In this document: piece by piece, positions 40,572-46,929 of the stretch
Numbering within the stretch: the first letter of the stretch is position 1
How the letters are laid out: every line of letters starts with the position of its first letter
Source: a virus
Length of the DNA: 50,204 bases
Reading direction: 5' to 3' (one strand)
Virus record (IMG/VR): IMGVR_UViG_3300042988_000913
Location: 1 to 50,204 of that record
Position numbers and translations under genes: made by a program
The notes under the pieces: generated by a model
Told to the model about the DNA's origin: nothing
Database searches by the model: none
Seen by the model: the letters and a program-made list of their open reading frames with translations, nothing else

Positions 40572-40920
40572 GAATGCAAATCATGTCTGTACAATTTGTA
40601 AGAAGGAAAAAGAAGGTAAAGAGTTTCCCTTATATCCAAGTAACAAAATGAGAAGGCAGACAAAGTGTAATGAATGTTTAAAGATATATAAGAAGTGCGC
40701 TATATGCGAAAAGTCTAGTTTATTAAATGAAAACAATTTATGTAATGGTTGTAATAAAGTATTTAATATAAAGAATTGCTTAATATGTAAACAACCTATA
40801 TATATGCCCGCAAATGCTTATTCAAAGAGCAAATGCGATAAATGTCTTGGAAAATCTGTTATTTCAGTGGATGTTGAAGCTTTAGCCCGCGAGGCACTAT
40901 TGCCTCCGAAAAATTCTTAG
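40564..40920 (+). CDS. Zinc-ribbon protein 2
   Basis: The 118-residue protein begins within the end of zinc-ribbon gene 1. It carries CTIC and CNEC, CAIC and CNGC, then CLIC and CDKC, so three knuckle pairs. It shares layout with its neighbour and probably arose by duplication. Its last 62 bases overlap, antisense, the 3' end of the GGDEF-like gene, and the tail VDVEALAREALLPPKNS is encoded there. DNA- or RNA-binding is likely. A specific role cannot be assigned. Confidence 0.65.
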   Translation: MGKNANHVCTICKKEKEGKEFPLYPSNKMRRQTKCNECLKIYKKCAICEKSSLLNENNLCNGCNKVFNIKNCLICKQPIYMPANAYSKSKCDKCLGKSVISVDVEALAREALLPPKNS

Positions 40921-41557
40921 TAGCATTTAGTGGCTTCCAGCTATCTGGTGGAGCATTATGTAGCTTTGAGACATAAACATATGGTTCTTTGCCTAGTTGG
41001 AATTTTTTAACCCTACTGGAATTAACCATATCTCCAAGAATATCCTTAGCTTCAGCTAATGCTTCTTCAGATTGGATTGGAGTATATCCAATACCTACAG
41101 CAACTGTTACTTTGTGTTCGGTTCCGGCAAGGACTGGACTTGAATCAATTATTTGCTCAAGTTCCTTTACAAACTGAACGCCTTGTTCTGGAGTTTTAGC
41201 TATTACCTTGGCCTTGTCTCCACTTGTTCTAAAAGCGTGCAGGCGATGGGTCTTGGCTAAATCTGAGATTGATTCAAATATAAATCTTATTGCTTCATTT
41301 CCCATTAAATGACCGTGCCTTGAGCTAAGTGCACCTATAGAATTTCCATCAATGGATATATGAATACCGGCATCTGGGTTGAATGATATAAACTTCTTAT
41401 AAGAAAAGCGATTGCCTAAATGACCAAATTGGCTGTCTTTTTCTATATAATCCGGGAGTTCAGGCTCCTTTGGTGAGTTATATATAGGAAGTGATGGGTC
41501 AGCTTTGGTAAGTTTTTCAAGTTGCTTATATAATTCAAAATATTCTTCATTAAACAT
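40859..41557 (-). CDS. GGDEF-fold nucleotidyl cyclase-like protein
   Basis: The 232-residue protein aligns with a GGDEF domain. ISIDGNSIGALSSRHGHLMGNEA (68-90) is given in pieces: SIDGNSIG, then RHGHLMGN, matching D-x-N...GH..GD. The active-site loop reads RTSGDKAKV (110-118) where RxGGDEF is expected. KVTVAVGIGYTPIQSEEALAEA (149-170) matches the strand and helix after the loop. Asp70 and Asp114 could bind metal, but the loop change (SGDKA) makes diguanylate cyclase activity doubtful. It starts inside TAATG shared with the gene before. Being in the capsid block, it may be a packaged or host-signalling protein. Confidence 0.7.
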   Translation of the reverse strand: MFNEEYFELYKQLEKLTKADPSLPIYNSPKEPELPDYIEKDSQFGHLGNRFSYKKFISFNPDAGIHISIDGNSIGALSSRHGHLMGNEAIRFIFESISDLAKTHRLHAFRTSGDKAKVIAKTPEQGVQFVKELEQIIDSSPVLAGTEHKVTVAVGIGYTPIQSEEALAEAKDILGDMVNSSRVKKFQLGKEPYVYVSKLHNAPPDSWKPLNATKNFSEAIVPRGLKLQHPLK

Positions 41558-42003
41558 TATGCTTTCTCCATTTTGAATTTACCAAGTTGAACTTGAGCAA
41601 ATAATTCTCTTAATTCTTCATTCGAAAGCTTATTTCCATCAAGAATTGCTGACTTGCCATAAATCTCTAGCATTTTGGGAGCATCTATGCCATTCCATAC
41701 AAAATATTGACTATCTGGATTTACATCCCCAATGCTCATTTCTGGGATTAAATCATCATGGAATCCTTCATTGGATTGTTTGTCTGATATTACCTTGAAA
41801 TATGGAGAATGGCAGAGATGATAAACCTTTTTACTAATTGCTTCAGTCAGTGGACCTTCAATAACATCTTCCATTATATTATCATGGTCTTCTAAGACAT
41901 AGAATTTCTTTGATTTAATCAAAAACTTAGCAACTTGGCGCTCTATAGGCTTACCATATCCTGCCTTTATTGAAAATACTCTGTAAACGCCATCTTTTAG
42001 CAT
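41557..42003 (-). CDS. Small protein following protease-kinase gene
   Basis: The 148-residue protein starts two bases after the protease-kinase stop. It has an N-terminal strand-rich part (DGVYRVFSIKAGYGKPIERQ; KKFYVLEDHDNIM) and a helical C-terminal part (SNEELRELFAQVQLGKFKME). It lies between two signalling-like genes in the operon. No family is recognised. A partner of the kinase domain is possible. Confidence 0.55.
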   Translation of the reverse strand: MLKDGVYRVFSIKAGYGKPIERQVAKFLIKSKKFYVLEDHDNIMEDVIEGPLTEAISKKVYHLCHSPYFKVISDKQSNEGFHDDLIPEMSIGDVNPDSQYFVWNGIDAPKMLEIYGKSAILDGNKLSNEELRELFAQVQLGKFKMEKA

Positions 42004-42005
42004 GA

Positions 42006-43985
42006 TTAAACCCCATAGGCTTTATTTGCAAACAATAAATCAGTTATTCTATCATTGCCAAGCGCTGAAGCTGACTGGGCAGATAGTAGTCTTTGAACCG
42101 CTTTCTTAGCTATTTCTGGATGAACCTTTGCTTCATCTAAATGAGCCTTTAGTTGAAATGGGTCCAATGACATCAACCATTCACGAGCTTCTGGGTGAAT
42201 TTTCTTTTCATGAACATTCTTTCCCTTCATTCTTGCATAATCTTCTAGATAGGAGGGGATTTCTTCTTTATTGTAGTCAAATGTAAGTGCATTATCAATT
42301 AACATCAGCTTATTGGTTCGCTTGTCAATCATGTAATTAGTTCTGTTTCTGTCTCTATTTCCTAAAATACTGTCCATCAAAGCCATTTTATCTAATTGAC
42401 CAGTAATTCCTTCTTTGTGAAGTATAGGTCTTGTGTCTGCTGATGGAGAATCTGGATGATAGTGAACAGCTTCTGGATGAACTTCCATTGCTGAATGTTC
42501 TTCTCCGCTATCTGGGTGCTTAAATAAAGCTGTTGTCGGTACATTATCTATACCAAAGAATCCTCTAGATAGATTATGAAATAAAACCTCTCTAGAGGCG
42601 GTAGATGGCTTTAATTCCTTTTCTGGCTCATCTTCATAGTCTACATTGGGCTTGACGTGAACAGTCTTTCCGCCATTGTTCTTAAACCAGCCATAAACAG
42701 AATCTTTGTTCTTTGAGTACCAAGTTGAAGTATGTGGAGTGCTTTCTGGTTTTTTATTTAAATCAATACCATGGACTAAGTCTTTTTGTTCATTAAACTT
42801 TGTGTGCTCAAGACTTACATGCTTATTACTATCTACGAATTTGGGTTCGTGTAATTCTTCTGGGTGAGAAAGGATTACGAAGTGTGAACCTTCTTGCTTT
42901 CTATTGATTTTATTTATATTAACCTCAGATTGGTCACTTGCTTTTGGTGGCTTGACGTGCACATGAGTGTCGTCTACATGCATTAATTTAAGCTTACTGC
43001 CCTTAAATGGACCAGCAACTAATTCAATCTCTCCAGGCTTAACTGTTTTATCTTTATACTTAACGCCTTTTTCCTCAAAAGTCGGTGGTTGGTCTTCATT
43101 TTTTCTGAATTGAATTTCTTCAACCATATCTGAGTACTTATCCAGATACTTATCAGCAACGTCTGGTAATGAATGCTTTACGAATTTCTTTAAATATTCT
43201 CTAAATGGTTCTCTACCATCATAGTCTCTTGCAGCTGCAAGTAATTGATTTTTAAAGAATTTTCTTTTAATTATATCTTCTTTTTGTAAAGCTGAACCAC
43301 CAGTTAATTCACTTGGAGCGGCGTTGTAGCTACCTAATGTCAAGGTTTTTGACATCGGGACGTCAATTAGAACGTCATATTCCATTTCATTAATTGCAAT
43401 ATATTTTTCATTCTTTTCAATATCTAAACCTACTTGGGCTGGTGTAGGTTCGGACACTAAAGCGCTGTAACTTGATTTATTGCATGGTTTAATAGTAGCA
43501 GCTACTCGTCTGGCTATTGTTTTAACTAAATAATTACCATTTCTATCGATAGTACTGCCTTCAATAGAATACCTAATAACTACAGGAAGACCTCTCCTAT
43601 GATAGTGCTTAATCATAGCAGCTGCATCTTTTGCATTACTGTGGTCTTCTTTGTCGAATAGCTCAGCTGCACCATATATAAATGGTAGGCGTATTTCGTT
43701 CCAAAGCTTTAACTCTCGTTCGCTTTCACAATCATTTTGTGTAAAAATCTTCTTAGCAAAGATAATTCTGCCTATAATTACAGAAAATGTAGGGAAGTTT
43801 TTCTCAGAGGCGTGTTCAACATTTAATACACCATCTTCATTTAAGGAGGAGATGTCTGTCCCTTTAACATCAATGACCTCTCCTGAAGTATCAATGGCTT
43901 GACTTGCAAATGCACCATCTATAATAGTTCCGTGCTCTTGAAACCTAAGGGCTTCTTCGATTTTTGGGTGAATCTTGATTAACAT
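42006..43985 (-). CDS. Prohead protease fused to a kinase-fold domain
   Basis: The 659-residue protein directly follows the portal, the standard slot for the maturation protease. Residues 1-180 have a His-Ser protease pattern: His58 in LNVEHASEKNFP and Ser140 in VVIRYSIEGST. Strands around IARRVAATIKPCNK match XkdF/HK97-type prohead proteases. Residues 217-237 repeat the capsid N-arm motif (LGSYNA, GSALQ, ED). The C-terminal half (about 440-600) is a kinase-like domain, with SREVLFHNLSRGFFG (Glu466), the loop LGNRDRNRTNYMID (538-554) and LMLIDNALTF (560-569). A Gly-rich middle (KOW-like, 314-345) links them. Protease-kinase fusions are unusual. Confidence 0.78.
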   Translation of the reverse strand: MLIKIHPKIEEALRFQEHGTIIDGAFASQAIDTSGEVIDVKGTDISSLNEDGVLNVEHASEKNFPTFSVIIGRIIFAKKIFTQNDCESERELKLWNEIRLPFIYGAAELFDKEDHSNAKDAAAMIKHYHRRGLPVVIRYSIEGSTIDRNGNYLVKTIARRVAATIKPCNKSSYSALVSEPTPAQVGLDIEKNEKYIAINEMEYDVLIDVPMSKTLTLGSYNAAPSELTGGSALQKEDIIKRKFFKNQLLAAARDYDGREPFREYLKKFVKHSLPDVADKYLDKYSDMVEEIQFRKNEDQPPTFEEKGVKYKDKTVKPGEIELVAGPFKGSKLKLMHVDDTHVHVKPPKASDQSEVNINKINRKQEGSHFVILSHPEELHEPKFVDSNKHVSLEHTKFNEQKDLVHGIDLNKKPESTPHTSTWYSKNKDSVYGWFKNNGGKTVHVKPNVDYEDEPEKELKPSTASREVLFHNLSRGFFGIDNVPTTALFKHPDSGEEHSAMEVHPEAVHYHPDSPSADTRPILHKEGITGQLDKMALMDSILGNRDRNRTNYMIDKRTNKLMLIDNALTFDYNKEEIPSYLEDYARMKGKNVHEKKIHPEAREWLMSLDPFQLKAHLDEAKVHPEIAKKAVQRLLSAQSASALGNDRITDLLFANKAYGV

Positions 43986-43987
43986 AT

Positions 43988-45892
43988 TTATTCTCCCTTA
44001 ATCTTCGACAAGAAACCTTTAATACTATCCTTTTCCTTCTTAGACAATTCAGAGCGGGTCAATAAGCTTTCTAATTGATTAATGCCAGAAACTAATTCAT
44101 TACTCTTAGAATCAGCCTGTTTTTGCTTAGAAACTTCTTGTTGTTGCATTTGTTGCTGTTGTTTCATTTGCTCTTCAGCCATCTTCTTTTGTTCTTCATT
44201 TTGTTTTTCTTGCATTACGAGACTTTGTTGAGTAAACCAATATTGGTCTCTGATGTAATTATATTCTTTCTTCTTGGAAGCACCTTCCACTCCAAAGAAG
44301 TGTTCAATTATTTGTCCAACAGTGAAGTATTTATCTAATACACCTTGAAATAATTCATTAAATGGGAATTCGCCGCCCATTTTCTTGCCTATCTTGGGGC
44401 GCTCAACCTTATCAAGAACTTCGTCCATTGTCCCCCATAAAGGAGCCCATTCTTGGATAGCGGTTCTTTCTTTATCTGGAGAGTCTGTTTCTAAACCATG
44501 GAACGTAACTCTGCAATATTCCCCAACTTCTTCGTCTATTAGAGGAAGAATCTTGGTCGATAGGAAGTCTTGAAGATTTGCTAACATTGGCCTAATACCA
44601 ACGTCTCTGTGTGCCTCAAGTTTATATTCCGAATTGCTCTCTGAGAGAGTTTGAGTATTTGAGCCTCTACTTAAATGGCTGTATCCAGGGACTTCATCTG
44701 GAGACATTTGAAATGAAGCCAATACGACTCGGCAGTTGGAATCATAGAGATATTGGAATTCCCCATCTTTAGATTGGGCATCCATTGCTCTCCATTGAAC
44801 GTCATCTTCCTTGCCGACTCTTATTACTGGAGTTTTCCAAGAATTGGCTACGCTATTAATAGCAGCATTGAATTGTTGCTTTAAATCAGCTACAGTGCCT
44901 TGGTCAACTTCATCAGAAGTAATTACCAACATACCCTTAGCTGCTCGTCCATTTTGAAAATATAACTTATTATGGTTAGTTATATTTATGTGAGTGCTTA
45001 CGGCAGCAAAAGCTAAATCAATCGGAGTTATTGGATATCCATTGTTTTCAATATCAGTTGATGGATAACAGTTTTTAACTATTAATTCATCTGACTCGAA
45101 ACCTTGTGCTGGAGTTCCGTTGATAATTTGAAAGAATTTATAACTATCTGCAGCAAATTTCTTTGGGTCTAATTTGACATTTTTAATTCTATTTAATGTC
45201 CTAATTGCTTCTTTACGGATATTACTATCCATTACGTCATTTGGAACAGCTTTAAATATAGTTCCTGCATCAACTGGACGGAAGGCATAGAATCCAGTCT
45301 TATTTCCTTGCATATCTCTTCTATGAAGGATTTCTGTGGCAAATCTACCGAATAATAGGGAGTTACGTGCTGAAATGTAAAGAAATGTAGACAAACTCAT
45401 TTCTTCATCTTCGTCAGTACTATCGGTATGTCCGCAGGTGGCCAATAGCTCTTGCGCTTTATTCATCTTTTTGCGCAACTCTTCTTGTTTCTCTTTAGGG
45501 AGGTTCTTGAATTTTTGAGGCTTGGGTTCAACTCTAAACCCCCATTCAAACCTATCTTCGAGGACTTGACCGAAAACACTTGCTTGATTACCACGAATAT
45601 GTAGAATATTACCAACTAAGTCGTCAGTATTAGCAACTCTTTTTAATAGAATGTCAGGGAGTTGACCAACTTTGTCATAATAGATTCCAAGAAACCTATT
45701 TACTCCTCTTGGATCTTCCTCAAGGGCTAATCTTTGAACTTTTTCTGTCTTAGTGATACTATCTAATATGTTCTTAATTAATGGAGTTTGAGTTGGTAAC
45801 TCAAAATCTTCGCCATTTTCATACTTTTTAAGTATTTCTGGCGAAATATTGTTATCTAATGTCTCAAACTGGATTTTAGACTTCTTAGTCAT
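43988..45892 (-). CDS. Portal protein
   Basis: The 634-residue protein has the length, position and pattern of a phage portal, the dodecameric ring of the DNA-packaging vertex. An N-terminal clip/wing part (DDLVGNILHIRGNQASVFGQ) is followed by a stem-like region with FLYISARNSLLFGRFATEIL. The Gln-rich C-terminal helix (residues about 565-615) is KQNEEQKKMAEEQMKQQQQM. It ends with a Lys/Ser-rich segment. It lies between the 329-residue virion gene and the protease-kinase gene. GGAG ribosome site. Confidence 0.85.
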   Translation of the reverse strand: MTKKSKIQFETLDNNISPEILKKYENGEDFELPTQTPLIKNILDSITKTEKVQRLALEEDPRGVNRFLGIYYDKVGQLPDILLKRVANTDDLVGNILHIRGNQASVFGQVLEDRFEWGFRVEPKPQKFKNLPKEKQEELRKKMNKAQELLATCGHTDSTDEDEEMSLSTFLYISARNSLLFGRFATEILHRRDMQGNKTGFYAFRPVDAGTIFKAVPNDVMDSNIRKEAIRTLNRIKNVKLDPKKFAADSYKFFQIINGTPAQGFESDELIVKNCYPSTDIENNGYPITPIDLAFAAVSTHINITNHNKLYFQNGRAAKGMLVITSDEVDQGTVADLKQQFNAAINSVANSWKTPVIRVGKEDDVQWRAMDAQSKDGEFQYLYDSNCRVVLASFQMSPDEVPGYSHLSRGSNTQTLSESNSEYKLEAHRDVGIRPMLANLQDFLSTKILPLIDEEVGEYCRVTFHGLETDSPDKERTAIQEWAPLWGTMDEVLDKVERPKIGKKMGGEFPFNELFQGVLDKYFTVGQIIEHFFGVEGASKKKEYNYIRDQYWFTQQSLVMQEKQNEEQKKMAEEQMKQQQQMQQQEVSKQKQADSKSNELVSGINQLESLLTRSELSKKEKDSIKGFLSKIKGE

Positions 45893-45895
45893 AGG

Positions 45896-46885
45896 TTACT
45901 CCGCTGACATTATAACAATATTTAAAATACTAGTTGTTGAACGATTAACTACATCAAGTTGCCAACATGGACCTGAACCAGTTTCAAACCATCCAAAGTT
46001 CTCACCTGTAGATAGTTGAGTTGTTGAGATTCTTAATTTATCGCTAGTATCGCCATTTAGTCGTAAAACTACATTTTGGTCGACTTCAATCCTTAAAAAC
46101 CTCTTGCATTTTGTATAAAATACCATACCGGAGGCAGTAGGTAATATACCTGTTTCTAACGGAAGCGCTGCTGTACTGATAAATTCAACCCATGATGGAT
46201 TTACGGCAGTAATAACAAAGGCTTGTCTGGTTATGGGGCTAAATCCAGCTGAAATTTCTACCGTATCCCCTACTTGAACTCCGGAAGCTGACATTGCTTG
46301 TAAATGAAGGTTATTAGTAGGAGTGACTGTTTCGGCAGTTCCTGAAAAACTCTGTCCAGTTGGACGGGTAACTGTTAAAACAGTTGAGGTTGCACTAAGT
46401 ACGGTCCAGTATCCACCATTCAGAACGCTAAAAACGTTGTTTAAGGCACTGTCTCCAGTTAATGCTGTTGGGATAAAGATAGTGTCTCCGGCTTGAACTG
46501 AGCCAAATGTGGGCGCTCCAACGGTAAATGTAGCTGAAGCATTGTTGTTTATAGCTACTGTTATGGCCACGCCGTTTACAGTTACTGCCCTAGCCGTCCT
46601 AAATCCTGGAGCAGTACCTCCTGTATTCAGAACTCTGTAAGTTGATGTCAATACCGGGTTTAAACTAATACTAAATGCGGAAGTCCCGTCAATCAAGGTC
46701 GCGGTTGTTCCATTAAATACATTTAATGTTTGACCCGGAAGGACTTTTAGTCTAGTATTTGTTGGATTATTTACAGACATCGACAATACATTGCGTTTCC
46801 AGTTAACAAAGCTCTGTTGGGGGGAGTTTGTTGTAGACGAATCGTCGTAAATAGTAACTGTAGATAAAGAATTTAGAATTGACAC
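45896..46885 (-). CDS. Beta-rich virion protein upstream of portal
   Basis: The 329-residue protein starts at a GTG with GGAGA seven bases upstream. It is all beta, with at least two copies of a barrel-like segment (VQAGDTIFIPTALTG; VQVGDTVEISAGFSP followed by ITAVNPSWVEFIS). Similar VGD segments occur in the sheath insert. The end (LDVVNRSTTSILNIVIM) is a typical C-terminal strand. It probably forms part of the head vertex or decoration. No family is recognised. A palindromic CAATCTT motif precedes it. Confidence 0.6.
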   Translation of the reverse strand: MSILNSLSTVTIYDDSSTTNSPQQSFVNWKRNVLSMSVNNPTNTRLKVLPGQTLNVFNGTTATLIDGTSAFSISLNPVLTSTYRVLNTGGTAPGFRTARAVTVNGVAITVAINNNASATFTVGAPTFGSVQAGDTIFIPTALTGDSALNNVFSVLNGGYWTVLSATSTVLTVTRPTGQSFSGTAETVTPTNNLHLQAMSASGVQVGDTVEISAGFSPITRQAFVITAVNPSWVEFISTAALPLETGILPTASGMVFYTKCKRFLRIEVDQNVVLRLNGDTSDKLRISTTQLSTGENFGWFETGSGPCWQLDVVNRSTTSILNIVIMSAE

Positions 46886-46896
46886 AATATAGTCTC

Positions 46897-46917
46897 CAAT
46901 CTTAAAGATTGATTTCT
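46897..46917 (-). promoter_or_regulatory. Palindromic CAATCTT motif copy
   Basis: CAATCTT and AAGATTG form a perfect 7-bp palindrome around one base, and the flank AAAT completes the motif on the minus strand. It overlaps the ribosome-site region of the GTG-started virion gene. Confidence 0.45.
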
Positions 46918-46929
46918 TCTACCTTTGGG

